NCBI RefSeq assembly: GCF_039641995.1
Contig: NZ_CP087714.1
Coordinates: 744,001 to 808,000, forward strand
Length of the DNA: 64,000 nt
DNA from: Geoglobus acetivorans
GTDB taxonomy: Archaea; Halobacteriota; Archaeoglobi; Archaeoglobales; Archaeoglobaceae
Direction of reading: 5' to 3'
In this document: in pieces, positions 49,239 to 59,717 of the stretch
Layout: every line of letters starts with the position of its first letter
Position numbering within the stretch: position 1 is the stretch's first letter
Program-made: the position numbers and the translations under genes
Notes under the pieces: generated by a model
The model's input: the letters and a program-made list of their open reading frames with translations, nothing else
What the model was told of the DNA's origin: nothing
Database searches by the model: none

Positions 49239-51146
49239 ATGAGGATCCTTGTATTTGGCCATGGCGGGATGGGTAAGATTTTCAGAGATTTCTTTGAGGC
49301 GAGAGGATATTACGTCAGAAGCTATGATGTCGATGAATCTAAGGCTGACGTGCGTCTTGAGGAGACTGGAAATTTCGATATCGTGTTTCTATGCGTCCCC
49401 ATGGACAGGATTGAAGAGGCGGTGAGGATAGTTATCAGTGTTTCCGCTCCAAAGCTTGTGGTTGATATATCGAGCGTTAAGAAAAATGCTATAGACATTC
49501 TGGAAAAATACGGGCTGAGGTATCTGAGCATCCATCCGATGTTCGGTCCTGGCAGTGATCTGGGGCTGTCGAACATAATAGTTGTGAGGAAAAGCGGAGC
49601 TCCCGAGGAAAAAATTATCCTCGAAGAATTCAGGAAGTCAGGAGCAGTGCTGACGGAAATGTCGGTTGAGGAGCATGACAGAAAGATGGCTGAAATACAG
49701 GGTGTTGCTCATTTCGTTCTGTTCCTTTTCGCCCTCTCTCTGAAGAACAGATTCCATGATGATTTTGAAATTGCCAGTCCCGTGTTTCTCGTTCTTCACA
49801 AGCTTGCAAGCAGGATCATCAATCAGAACTGGGAGATGTATTACCTCATCCAGAAAAACGCTGAAGAGCTGAGAAGAGAGGTAGCTGAGAATGCAAAAAT
49901 TCTTGATGAAGCTCTCAGCGACAGGGACAGGTTCAGAGAGCTGGTTTACAGCCTGAGGAAATCGTTCAGGAACTACAGAGACTCCACACTCATTCTCGAG
50001 TCGTACAAGGCCACGGTGGATGCACGGGGAATAGATGAACTCAGGGGTTACATCAGGGCGCTGGACTCGCTCATTCTGGAGCTGATTGAGAGAAGGGTCA
50101 ATGCCGGTAAAAAGGTCGCCATGGAAAAAATTAAGCTGAACGAACCGATAGAGATATCCCGCGTTGAGGACGTCAAGATGAGGGAGATTCTGAAGAGGAC
50201 AGGTCTGAATCCTGTGCGGGTATCCGAGATATTCGAGAAAATCATGGAACTCACCAAGGAGGAGGAATACAGGGTTCTCGGCATCGGCAGAAAGGTTGCG
50301 GTCCTCGGGCCAATGGGCAGCTTTTCGGAGGAGGCTGCACTTAAGCTTACGGGTTCGAGGCTGCCGTTAATCTACAAGAACAGCGTGGATGATATTTTCA
50401 GGGCAGTTGAGAGCGGTGAGGTGGAATGCGGTATCGTGCCTATAGAGAATTCAACTTATGGCACTGTGCTGAACACCTTGGATGCGCTTTTGAAATACGA
50501 CGTTCAGGTTTTCGGAGAGTATGAGCATGATATCAGGCACAATCTGGCTGCGAGGAGGGATCTGCCTCTCAAGGAGATAAAGACCATATACTCGCATCCC
50601 CAGGCAATAGCACAGTGTTCGGAATTCATCAACAACTATCTCCCCCATGCTGAAATCAGGTACACGAGAAGCACCAGTGAAGCTGTGGAGATGCTCGATG
50701 ACAGCTCCGCAGCCATAGTTTCCGAGCTTGCAGCAAGGCTCTACAGACTGCATGTGATAAAGAGGGGCATTCAGACCGCAAATAATAACAGGACGAGGTT
50801 TTACCTGATTCGAAAATCGGGTGAAAACGGAGATGGAGACATAACAAGCCTTTTCTTTGGAGTAGAGGATGAACCCGGAGCTCTCTTCAGAGTTCTTGAG
50901 GTGTTTTACAGGCATGGCATCAATCTGAGAAAACTCGAGAGCCGGCCTGCAGGTACAAAACTCGGAGATTACGTGTTTTTCGCAGAAGCTGAAAGAAAGC
51001 TCGATGATAGCATTCTATCTGAACTGAAAGAAAAAACCTCATTTTGCAGGATTGCGGGCATCTTCAGAAAAATAGATAGGCTTGAAGTCTTCAGCGAGCG
51101 GAGAACATCATCAGGAACAGAATTCCAAACAGCATGGCAAACATGA
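49239..51146 (+). CDS. Trifunctional prephenate dehydrogenase-chorismate mutase-prephenate dehydratase
   Basis: Protein of 635 residues joining three enzymes. Residues 1-250 are a prephenate dehydrogenase with the NAD loop FGHGGMGKIF and SIHPMFGPGS. Residues about 261-345 are an AroQ-type chorismate mutase (IRALDSLILELIERRVNAGKKV). Residues about 353-525 are a prephenate dehydratase (VAVLGPMGSFSEEA) and about 533-610 an ACT domain (EDEPGALFRVLEVF). It turns chorismate into both 4-hydroxyphenylpyruvate and phenylpyruvate, with feedback likely through ACT. The same fusion is known from Archaeoglobus. Its 3' end overlaps a convergent gene by 56 bases. Confidence 0.94.
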   Translation: MRILVFGHGGMGKIFRDFFEARGYYVRSYDVDESKADVRLEETGNFDIVFLCVPMDRIEEAVRIVISVSAPKLVVDISSVKKNAIDILEKYGLRYLSIHPMFGPGSDLGLSNIIVVRKSGAPEEKIILEEFRKSGAVLTEMSVEEHDRKMAEIQGVAHFVLFLFALSLKNRFHDDFEIASPVFLVLHKLASRIINQNWEMYYLIQKNAEELRREVAENAKILDEALSDRDRFRELVYSLRKSFRNYRDSTLILESYKATVDARGIDELRGYIRALDSLILELIERRVNAGKKVAMEKIKLNEPIEISRVEDVKMREILKRTGLNPVRVSEIFEKIMELTKEEEYRVLGIGRKVAVLGPMGSFSEEAALKLTGSRLPLIYKNSVDDIFRAVESGEVECGIVPIENSTYGTVLNTLDALLKYDVQVFGEYEHDIRHNLAARRDLPLKEIKTIYSHPQAIAQCSEFINNYLPHAEIRYTRSTSEAVEMLDDSSAAIVSELAARLYRLHVIKRGIQTANNNRTRFYLIRKSGENGDGDITSLFFGVEDEPGALFRVLEVFYRHGINLRKLESRPAGTKLGDYVFFAEAERKLDDSILSELKEKTSFCRIAGIFRKIDRLEVFSERRTSSGTEFQTAWQT

Positions 51147-51279
51147 ATATCATGTAGTTTCTCTGTCTTTTCTTATCCTCTTCGTACTTCTGCTGACAAT
51201 CTTTGCCGCAGAAGACATCTTCTGGCTCAATGGCCTTTCCGCAAACAATACAGTGTCTGTGGGGTATTATACCGGGCAT
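51091..51279 (-). CDS. Small zinc-ribbon membrane protein (DUF2116-like)
   Basis: Protein of 62 residues: a zinc ribbon with HCIVCGKAIEPEDVFCGKDCQQKYEE, then a basic linker, then one membrane helix (NYMIFMFAMLFGILFLMMF). This matches the DUF2116 family of unknown function, probably tethered at the membrane with the zinc part inside. The last 56 bases overlap the prephenate fusion gene on the other strand. Confidence 0.8.
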   Translation of the reverse strand: MPGIIPHRHCIVCGKAIEPEDVFCGKDCQQKYEEDKKRQRNYMIFMFAMLFGILFLMMFSAR

Positions 51280-51310
51280 ATCTTTTCCACTGCCATGTCA
51301 TTATTAAACT

Positions 51311-51991
51311 TTACCTTCTTTTTCCCCACGGGCACACCTTTATGCATATCCCGCAGACCATTGCCCCTATGTTTCTGTCCGAGGCAAACTCCTTCAGTAT
51401 TCCGGCACACCTGTCAACATCGAAGACCTCCTCCCTTTCAGGATAGTCCTCAAACTCTGAATCTCTGAGCGCTCCGACTATGCAGTTTTCAATGCACTCT
51501 CTGCATCTGCCGCATCTTCTCTTAACGGGTTCTCCGGCTTCAAGTGGCATATCTGTCAGGATGCTTGCCATTCTTATTCTCGGGCCATGCTCCTTTGTAA
51601 CCAGCAGTAGATTTTTCCCGATCCATCCCACGCCTGCGGCTCTGGCTATGGCCTTGTGGGATATGTAGCTCCTCCAGTGCAGCCCCTCTATTATCCTTGA
51701 GGCCGGAATGGGCATTGCCTTATAGCCGTGTTTTTCAATCTCTCTTGAGATTTCAAATGCAGCATGGTCAAGCCTGTCGTTGGCAATCTGGTACTGTCTT
51801 GCGTAGATTGATCTGCTTTCAGGCAACCCATCGAAAACAGCATCGTTCAGCCTCACACCTATAACCATTCCTCTTGTGAACCTTTCAAGGAGGTTTTCAG
51901 GGTAGGTGGGGTAATTCCTGAGAGGATCGAGATCTGCAACGCCGATAACATCAATAGCGAGCTTCTCCTTGATCTCTTCGAGATTCAGCAT
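51311..51991 (-). CDS. 4Fe-4S protein of the QueG-like (epoxyqueuosine reductase) type
   Basis: Protein of 226 residues. Its C-terminal half has two ferredoxin-like cysteine sets, CGRCRECIENCIVGAL and ICGICIKVCPWGK, for two 4Fe-4S clusters, plus a lone Cys between (RCAGI). The N-terminal half resembles the cobalamin-binding domain of QueG (ISHKAIARAAGVGWIGKNLLLV). It lacks the long C-terminal HEAT domain of bacterial QueG, so epoxyqueuosine reduction is not proven; an electron-transfer or corrinoid-reducing role is possible. Single gene. Confidence 0.8.
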   Translation of the reverse strand: MLNLEEIKEKLAIDVIGVADLDPLRNYPTYPENLLERFTRGMVIGVRLNDAVFDGLPESRSIYARQYQIANDRLDHAAFEISREIEKHGYKAMPIPASRIIEGLHWRSYISHKAIARAAGVGWIGKNLLLVTKEHGPRIRMASILTDMPLEAGEPVKRRCGRCRECIENCIVGALRDSEFEDYPEREEVFDVDRCAGILKEFASDRNIGAMVCGICIKVCPWGKRR

Positions 51992-52038
51992 AGAGGTTTA
52001 CCTGATTGAACAAATATAAAACTTGTCATGAAAAAATC

Positions 52039-53073
52039 TCAGAATATGTGTATTGCAGTTGCCTTAAAACTGACATAAATCTCTTCATCTCTCTTTATCC
52101 CCATTTCGAGCAGTGACGATCTGGTGATGTATGCTCTCAGCTCGACATCCTCCGCATCGAGTGTGAGCTTAACCAGGGCACCGGTCTCCTCGATGCTCTT
52201 CACCTTTGCTCTCAGCACGTTTCTGGCAGACGTTCTGATCGCATCGCGTGAGATGATTATGTCTTCAGGCCTTATCCCAACCCTTATGCGACCGTCTGCC
52301 TCAAATGGCAGCTCAATCTCGGTGCCATTTATCTTGAGGGCCTTTCCAGAGGCATGCCCCTCGATTATGTTCTCAAAACCGAGAAATCTGGCAATCCTTT
52401 CGTTCTTGGGCCTGGAAAAGACCTCCTTGACATCACCTACCTGTTCGAGCCGTCCATCAACCATCACTCCGATTTTGTCTCCGAGGCTGATCGCCTCCTC
52501 GAACGAATGGGTTACGTGCAGTGCCGTGAATTCGAGTTCCCTCTTCCACTCCTTCATTTCCGCAATCAGCCTGTTTCTTGTTTCCACGTCGAGATTTGAG
52601 AATGGTTCATCGAGCAAAAGTATCTCTGGCCTTAACACAAGCGCTCTCGCTATTGCAACTCTCTGCTGTTCTCCGCCGCTCAGAGTTTTTGGATTCCTCT
52701 TCAGCAGGTGAGATATTCCAAGCACTTCCGATATCTCTGAGATTTTTCGCTCCATTTCATTTCTGGACGTTTTTCTCAGCTTCAGTCCGAAGGCTATGTT
52801 ATCATGAACATTGAGGTGAGGGAAAAGGGCGTAATTCTGGGGGATGTACGCAATTCCCCTCTTCTCCGGAGGAAGTGCAGTTATGTCCTCTCCGCTGAGA
52901 AATATTCTTCCCTGATCTGGAACGAATATACCGGCTATGGTCTCGAGCAGCAGCGTTTTCCCTGCACCACTCGGACCCAGAATCACGAAATATTCTTGCC
53001 TTTCAACCTTCAGACATATATCTCTGAGCTCGAATTCCATCCAGCTCTTGCTCAGGTTTTTCACTTCAAGCAT
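52039..53073 (-). CDS. wtpC: Tungstate/molybdate ABC transporter, ATP-binding protein
   Basis: Protein of 344 residues. Walker A is GPSGAGKT, the ABC signature [15 protein letters not shown] and Walker [13 protein letters not shown]. From about residue 250 a C-terminal TOBE-type domain ([12 protein letters not shown]) follows, which in this family can bind oxyanion and regulate transport. It drives uptake with the permease that ends eight bases into its start. The operon has the WtpA binding protein. Tungstate is favoured over molybdate because of WtpA resemblance, not proven. Confidence 0.9.
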   Translation of the reverse strand: MLEVKNLSKSWMEFELRDICLKVERQEYFVILGPSGAGKTLLLETIAGIFVPDQGRIFLSGEDITALPPEKRGIAYIPQNYALFPHLNVHDNIAFGLKLRKTSRNEMERKISEISEVLGISHLLKRNPKTLSGGEQQRVAIARALVLRPEILLLDEPFSNLDVETRNRLIAEMKEWKRELEFTALHVTHSFEEAISLGDKIGVMVDGRLEQVGDVKEVFSRPKNERIARFLGFENIIEGHASGKALKINGTEIELPFEADGRIRVGIRPEDIIISRDAIRTSARNVLRAKVKSIEETGALVKLTLDAEDVELRAYITRSSLLEMGIKRDEEIYVSFKATAIHIF

Positions 53074-53809
53074 TGTTTGACCTCCCTATGAGCCATCTCA
53101 GAGAGATGAAGACACCGAGACTGATGATGATCAGAATTACGGACACCGGCTGTGAGGCCTTCAGACCGTAATTGTTGAAGTACTCCATGACCAGTATCTG
53201 GGCAGTTTTCGGGTAGTATGCAACTATCAGTATCGCACCGACCTCACTTATAGCTCTGGCCCACGTCATTATTGCTCCGCTCAGTATTGCGGGCATGGCG
53301 ATTGGGAGCGAGACGGTGAAAAACGATTTCAGCTTGCTCGCCCCGAGCGTTCTCGCCACATGTTCAAGCTTCTCGTCAACGGCCCTGAATCCATCTCTCG
53401 CAGAGTTTATTGTGAATGAGGCCGAGACGAACAGCATCACCATCACTATTCCGAGATAGCTGTCGAGAATTTTGCTGGAAAAGGTTACGAGGAGCATGAT
53501 TCCAACGACGGAGTGGGGTATGACGATGGGAACATCCACAACGCCCTGGATGATACTTTTCCCCCTGAAATCTTTTCTGGCAAGAATGTATCCGAGGGGA
53601 ACTCCCAGCAGGAGTGCGATAACTGCCGTGATGGTCGATGTCATCAGCGAGTTTCTCAGAGCTTCGAGAACCGTTTCATCCTGCAGAGCCTTTAAAAGCG
53701 CTCCGAAATTAAGCATCTGTTTTCCAATGAGCGTACCGATCGGTAGGGCAATGTAGATTACTATGAAGCTTCCTATGAGGGCGAAGAATGAATTTACGTA
53801 ATCCCTCAT
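53066..53809 (-). CDS. wtpB: Tungstate/molybdate ABC transporter, permease
   Basis: Integral membrane protein of 247 residues with six predicted helices and the EAA loop ([30 protein letters not shown]), which docks on the ATPase. The architecture matches ModB/WtpB. It overlaps the ATPase gene by eight bases and follows the binding-protein gene by 34 bases. The N terminus [21 protein letters not shown] begins directly with the first helix, supporting the start. Confidence 0.92.
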   Translation of the reverse strand: MRDYVNSFFALIGSFIVIYIALPIGTLIGKQMLNFGALLKALQDETVLEALRNSLMTSTITAVIALLLGVPLGYILARKDFRGKSIIQGVVDVPIVIPHSVVGIMLLVTFSSKILDSYLGIVMVMLFVSASFTINSARDGFRAVDEKLEHVARTLGASKLKSFFTVSLPIAMPAILSGAIMTWARAISEVGAILIVAYYPKTAQILVMEYFNNYGLKASQPVSVILIIISLGVFISLRWLIGRSNNA

Positions 53810-53843
53810 GCTACCACTGTTCAGCTGGTTAAAAAATAAAAAA

Positions 53844-54941
<1,098 letters not shown>

Positions 54942-54968
54942 TTAAAAAATCCGGTGATAGAACAGGTC

Positions 54969-56006
54969 ATGGACTTTGGGACAGTTACGCCGAGAATTGA
55001 GATTTTTCTTGAATATGATGGGAAAAAGGTTGCTGACAGCAGTGCGGCTGAGCTTTTGAGGGCCATAAAGGAGAAAGGTTCAATTCTGTCAGCCTCACAC
55101 TCGCTTGGTATTCCCTATTCAAAGGCATGGGAAATACTCTCAAGAATCGAAAGAATCTCTGGAAGAAAGGTGGTTGAGACCAAAAGAGGAGGAAAAAGGG
55201 GCGGAGGTGCGCACCTTACGGCTTTTGGTGACAGGCTGCTTGCAGTCTACATGAAGGCAAAAATGGACCTTGAAAAAAGAACCGCCATGGCTGAAAGAAA
55301 CTCTGAGTCGGTTTTCATCGCATACAGCAACGACCCTCTGTTTGCGATGGTTGTTGACAGGCTTTCCGGTGAGGAGAACGTGGAAAGCATTTCACCGGGG
55401 TCAGGGATGGCGCTTGCTATGCTGACCCTGAATGAGGCAGATGTGGCGTGCTGCCATCTGTATGATGCTGAGAGCGGAGAATACAACGTACCTTTCCTCA
55501 AGAAGTTCTGGCTTCATGACAGGGTCGTCAGACTGGGCGGGTTTGAGAGAGAACTCGTTTTTGCATTCCGGCGAGATTCAGGTGTTGAAGGACTGGAAGA
55601 TGGCATAAGAAAGATTCTTGAAGGTAAACTCAGGTTTGCGGCGAGAAACCTTGGCTCTGGAACGAGAGAACTTGCCCGGTCTCTGTTTGAAAGGTATGCC
55701 AGAGCTTTTGGAATTCGTGAAGCGTCGATTAGGGGTCTTGAATACGAGTGCAGAACTCATGAGGATGTGGCTTACCGGATTGCGAATGGCGATGCGGATG
55801 CGGGCATACTGCTCAGGTATGTGGCAGAAAAATACGGATTGCAGGCATATCATCTGAAATGGGAGAGATACGAATGCTTTGCTCTCAGAGATTGCCTGTA
55901 CAAAAACGGGGTGAAAAAATTGCAGGAACTGCTGAACTCAAGATGGTTTGTGGGTATGCTTGAGTTCCTTCCTGGCTACAAGCTGGCTGAGGGCGAGAAC
56001 CAATAA
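54969..56006 (+). CDS. ModE-like regulator with a C-terminal periplasmic-binding-protein-like domain
   Basis: With ATG 54969 the protein has 345 residues; the frame also allows GTG 54954, but a TTTTAAAA element about 27 bases before 54969 favours it. The N-terminal part (about 15-85) is a LysR-like winged helix with ELLRAIKEKGSILSASHSLGIPYSKAWEILSRIE and GGAHLTAFGDRLL, as in ModE. The rest (about 110-330) resembles a periplasmic oxyanion-binding domain (SPGSGMALAMLTLNEADVACCHLYD, NLGSGTRELA), in place of the TOBE domains of bacterial ModE. It likely senses tungstate or molybdate and represses wtpABC. Confidence 0.88.
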   Translation: MDFGTVTPRIEIFLEYDGKKVADSSAAELLRAIKEKGSILSASHSLGIPYSKAWEILSRIERISGRKVVETKRGGKRGGGAHLTAFGDRLLAVYMKAKMDLEKRTAMAERNSESVFIAYSNDPLFAMVVDRLSGEENVESISPGSGMALAMLTLNEADVACCHLYDAESGEYNVPFLKKFWLHDRVVRLGGFERELVFAFRRDSGVEGLEDGIRKILEGKLRFAARNLGSGTRELARSLFERYARAFGIREASIRGLEYECRTHEDVAYRIANGDADAGILLRYVAEKYGLQAYHLKWERYECFALRDCLYKNGVKKLQELLNSRWFVGMLEFLPGYKLAEGENQ

Positions 56007-56038
56007 ATTATTTTAATCAAGCAACCAGTCATTCCAAC

Positions 56039-59000
56039 ATGACGCTCTTCACTAATGTTTACTCCTTCAGGGATGTGGAGAACTGGGTGAATGATTTCTG
56101 GAATGAACATAAGATTTATCAGAAGGCTAAGGAGAGAGGAGAAAAGCTGTTTTTCTTTGTTGATGGTCCTCCATACACGACTGGAAGGATTCACCTTGGA
56201 ACTGCCTGGAATAAGGTAATAAAGGATACTGTGCTGAGGTTCAGGAGGATGCAGGGATACAGGGTTACCGATAAGCCCGGATGGGACATGCACGGTTTGC
56301 CTATCGAGGTTAAGGTTGAGCAGGAGCTTGGAATCAGGGAGAAAAAGGAGATTGAGAGCTATGGAATAGAGAAGTTCGTTGAGAAGTGCATGAAATATGC
56401 CATAGAGAACAAAAATGCCATGACAGAGCAGTTCAAAAGGCTGGGTGTCTGGATGGACTGGGAAAATCCATACATGACAATCAAAGCCGAGTACATCAAT
56501 TCTGCCTGGTGGACTGTCAAAAAAGCCCACGAAAAGGGTCTCCTCGAGAGAAAGCAGATGGTCGTGAACTGGTGTCCGAGGTGTGAAACTGCCTTGGCTG
56601 ATGCTGAGGTGGAGTACTGGGAGGAGACCGACCCGTCCATATACGTCAAATTCCCCATCAGGGGTGAGGATAACACATTCATCGTCATCTGGACAACAAC
56701 TCCCTGGACTCTGCCGGCAAACATGGCCGTTGCCGTCCATCCTTCCCTCGAATACGCCCTCATCAAGGCCTACAGGGAGGGGAAGATAGAGTATCTCATC
56801 ATGGCAAAGGAGCTTGCAGAGGACATTCTCCAGAAGGGAGGTTACGAACTCTGGGAGATTGTTGAGACCAAGCTCGGAGAGGACCTCGTTGGGCTGGAAT
56901 ACGAACATCCTCTGGCTGATGAGGTGCCTGTGCAGAAGGAGAAGAGACATCAGGTCTTCATGGCCGATTTCGTCTCAGCTGAAAATACGGGATGCGTCCA
57001 CATCGCCCCCGGACACGGTCTTGAGGATTACGAGCTTGGCACGAAGCAGGGGCTTGAGGTGTTCAATCCCGTTGATGATCGGGGTGCTTATCGGGAGGAA
57101 GCCGGCAAATACGCCGGGTTGAATGTGAAAGAGGCCAACAGAGTTATAATCGATGATCTGAAGAATAAAGGTCTCCTGCTCGCCGAGGAAAAGATCACGC
57201 ACCGCTATGGACACTGCTGGAGGTGCAAGACCCCAATAATTTACAGAGCCACCGAACAGTGGTTTTTGAAGGTCAGTGAGGTCAGGGACAGAATGCTTGA
57301 GGAAGTAGATGGTGTGAGGTGGATCCCGGACTGGGCGGGAATGGCGAGGTTCAGGGACTGGGTCAGCAACGCAAGGGACTGGTGTATAAGCAGGCAGAGA
57401 TACTGGGGAATTCCGATTCCTGTATGGGTCTGTGAAGAGTGCGGCAAGGAAAAGGTTGTTGGAGATATAAACGAGATTGGCTGGAAGGAGGACCTCGACC
57501 TCCACAGGCCCAGAATAGATGCAGTTACGTTTGAGTGCGAATGTGGAGGGACGATGAAAAGGGTCGAGGACGTGTTTGACGTCTGGTTCGACAGCGGTGT
57601 GGCGAGCTGGGGAACCCTGAGTTATCCATACAGAAAAGAGGAATTTGAAAAGCTCTGGCCCGCTGACTTCATAACGGAAGGACACGATCAGACGAGAGGC
57701 TGGTTCTATTCACAGCTTGGCACAAGCGTTATTGCCTTCGAAAAAGCTCCGTACAAGACGGTACTGATGCACGGTTTCACCCTCGATGAGAAGGGCAGGA
57801 AGATGAGCAAGAGTCTGGGCAACGTGGTTGAACCGGAGAAGGTTGTCGAAAAAATAGGCGTTGACGGCTTCAGATTGTACGTCCTGTCGTCTGCACTCTG
57901 GGAGGACCTGAAGTTCAGCTGGAATGAAGCTGAGAATTACCTCAGGGTGCTGAACATCTTCTGGAATGCTGTGAGGTTTGCCCACACATACATGGAGCTT
58001 GACGATTTCAGGGAGGTTGATGTGGAAAGCACCGAGCTGAGGGTGGAGGACAGGTGGATCCTTTCAAGGCTGGAAAGATTCGTGAAAACTGCTCGGGATG
58101 CGCTCGAAAATTACCAGCTCCACAAGCTCGTCAAGGAGTTCTCAAGATTCGTTGTCGAGGACTTCAGCAGATGGTACGTGCAGCTCGTCAGAAGAAGGGT
58201 CTGGGAAGAAAAGGACAGTCCCGCGAAGATTTCTGCCTATGCAACGATGTTCAGGGTCGTTAAAAGGACCACTCTTGCGGTATCTCCTGTTGCGCCCTTC
58301 ATTTCCGAATACGTTTATCAGAACTTTGTCAGGAAGTTCGGCAAAGGCGAGGAGTCCGTTTTCTTCGAAGAGTATCCACAGGCAGAGGAGGACTGGATAA
58401 ACGATGAGCTGGATGAGATGATGGCCATCGTAAGGGACATAAGTGAGGCGAGCTACAACGCAAGGCAGAAAGCCGGGATCAAACTCAGGTGGCCACTGAG
58501 GAAGCTGGTCGTTGAGGGTGATGAGAGTGTCAGAAAAGCCGTTGAAGCACTGAGGGAGATAATACTCAACCAGTGCAACGTCAAGGAAGTTGAGCATGTG
58601 GAGGAATTCGAAAAGATTATCGTCGCAAAGCCCAATTTCAGAAAACTCGGACCGGTACTTAAGGATAAGGTGGGTGAATTTGCAAAATATGTAAGCACTC
58701 TGTCCCAGGACGAGCTGAGGGAGATTGTCGAAAACGGCGAGATTCAGTTTGATGGAACCCGGTTGAAGGTGAGTGAGGCCCTTGAGGTATCCTACAAATC
58801 CCAGGAAGGTTACGAGGTGGCCGAGTTTGGAAAGGGAACAGTTTATCTCTACACCGTAATTGACGAGGAGCTGAAGAGAGAGGCTTTCGCCAGGGAAGTG
58901 GTCAGAAGAATCCAGGAAATGAGGAAGGAGATGGACCTCGAGGTGGATGAGTTCATCAGGACGTATATTGAATTGAACCCGGACGAGCTTGAGGGATGGA

Positions 59001-59125
59001 TCGATTACGTTAAGGAGGAAACGAGATCCAGGGAAATGGTCTTTGGCAGGGCAGAGGGCTATGTCAGAGAGTGGGACATTGATGGAAGAACGATAAAGAT
59101 GGGCATTGAGAGATATGAGGCTTGA
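56039..59125 (+). CDS. ileS: Isoleucyl-tRNA synthetase
   Basis: Class I synthetase of 1028 residues. The HIGH motif is HLGT (52-55) after GPPYTTGRI, and KMSKS is at 588-592. Two zinc sites are seen (CPRCETA and CWRCKTP, then CEECGKE and CECGG). The CP1 editing domain and a long C-terminal anticodon-binding region are present. It charges tRNA-Ile and edits valine. It begins a run of genes including mptE, two glycosyltransferases and a flippase-like protein. MptE starts 11 bases before its stop. Confidence 0.96.
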   Translation: MTLFTNVYSFRDVENWVNDFWNEHKIYQKAKERGEKLFFFVDGPPYTTGRIHLGTAWNKVIKDTVLRFRRMQGYRVTDKPGWDMHGLPIEVKVEQELGIREKKEIESYGIEKFVEKCMKYAIENKNAMTEQFKRLGVWMDWENPYMTIKAEYINSAWWTVKKAHEKGLLERKQMVVNWCPRCETALADAEVEYWEETDPSIYVKFPIRGEDNTFIVIWTTTPWTLPANMAVAVHPSLEYALIKAYREGKIEYLIMAKELAEDILQKGGYELWEIVETKLGEDLVGLEYEHPLADEVPVQKEKRHQVFMADFVSAENTGCVHIAPGHGLEDYELGTKQGLEVFNPVDDRGAYREEAGKYAGLNVKEANRVIIDDLKNKGLLLAEEKITHRYGHCWRCKTPIIYRATEQWFLKVSEVRDRMLEEVDGVRWIPDWAGMARFRDWVSNARDWCISRQRYWGIPIPVWVCEECGKEKVVGDINEIGWKEDLDLHRPRIDAVTFECECGGTMKRVEDVFDVWFDSGVASWGTLSYPYRKEEFEKLWPADFITEGHDQTRGWFYSQLGTSVIAFEKAPYKTVLMHGFTLDEKGRKMSKSLGNVVEPEKVVEKIGVDGFRLYVLSSALWEDLKFSWNEAENYLRVLNIFWNAVRFAHTYMELDDFREVDVESTELRVEDRWILSRLERFVKTARDALENYQLHKLVKEFSRFVVEDFSRWYVQLVRRRVWEEKDSPAKISAYATMFRVVKRTTLAVSPVAPFISEYVYQNFVRKFGKGEESVFFEEYPQAEEDWINDELDEMMAIVRDISEASYNARQKAGIKLRWPLRKLVVEGDESVRKAVEALREIILNQCNVKEVEHVEEFEKIIVAKPNFRKLGPVLKDKVGEFAKYVSTLSQDELREIVENGEIQFDGTRLKVSEALEVSYKSQEGYEVAEFGKGTVYLYTVIDEELKREAFAREVVRRIQEMRKEMDLEVDEFIRTYIELNPDELEGWIDYVKEETRSREMVFGRAEGYVREWDIDGRTIKMGIERYEA

Positions 59126-59717
59126 GGAATGGTTTGAACTGTACAGGCAAATCCTGTCTGACTTTAATTTTTCTGCTGAGGATGATGTGAAATCTGCAAG
59201 GCTAATGCACGGGCTTGGGAAGGACAAGTTGCTTGACGCAGAGGCTCTCAGAGAGAAAATTGAAGGCAGAGATGTTGTGGTTGTTGGAGGGGCGGTGAAC
59301 AGCGAGGCAGACGGCGAGGTAATTATAACGGCGGGAAAGGCCATTGTGAAGTGGATGAAGCTGTCGGACAGAACTCCGGATGTTCACGTAACTGACATGG
59401 AAGAATCTGCTGATCTGCTGGTTTCTCTTGAGGAAAACGGTACGCTGCTCGTTCTTCATGCACACGGAGATAACATGGATCGAGTCAGAGAGGTGGTTCC
59501 GAGAGTGAAGAGTTTCGTCGGCACAACCCAGAATACTCCATTTGACAGAATCTATAACTTTGGGGGATTTACAGACGGAGACAGGGCTGCAATAATCGCA
59601 AAAAGGTTTGGGGCGAAAAAAATAACCCTGCACGGCTTCGACTTCAGGGCCGGGGGGATCAAGGGTAAGAAACTCTCCTGGGCCAGAAAAATCCTTGAAA
59701 AAGAGGGTCTGATTTGA
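59115..59717 (+). CDS. mptE: MptE-like 6-hydroxymethyl-7,8-dihydropterin pyrophosphokinase (DUF115)
   Basis: Protein of 200 residues from ATG 59115 (TTG 59106 is in frame but adds nothing conserved). It has the DUF115 blocks VVVVGGAVNSEADGEVIITAGKA, TPDVHVTDMEES, LHAHGDNMDRV and NFGGFTDGDRAAIIAKRFGAKKITLHGFDF. In methanogens this family activates the pterin with ATP during methanopterin synthesis. The overlap with ileS is only translational coupling as far as can be seen. Beta-RFAP synthase at 41.9 kb acts in the same pathway. Confidence 0.88.
   Translation: MRLEEWFELYRQILSDFNFSAEDDVKSARLMHGLGKDKLLDAEALREKIEGRDVVVVGGAVNSEADGEVIITAGKAIVKWMKLSDRTPDVHVTDMEESADLLVSLEENGTLLVLHAHGDNMDRVREVVPRVKSFVGTTQNTPFDRIYNFGGFTDGDRAAIIAKRFGAKKITLHGFDFRAGGIKGKKLSWARKILEKEGLI

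Noticed and set aside
58142-59344. A 400-codon minus-strand frame opposite ileS and mptE
   Set aside because: The plus strand has unmistakable IleRS and MptE sequence; the minus frame shows no motif.
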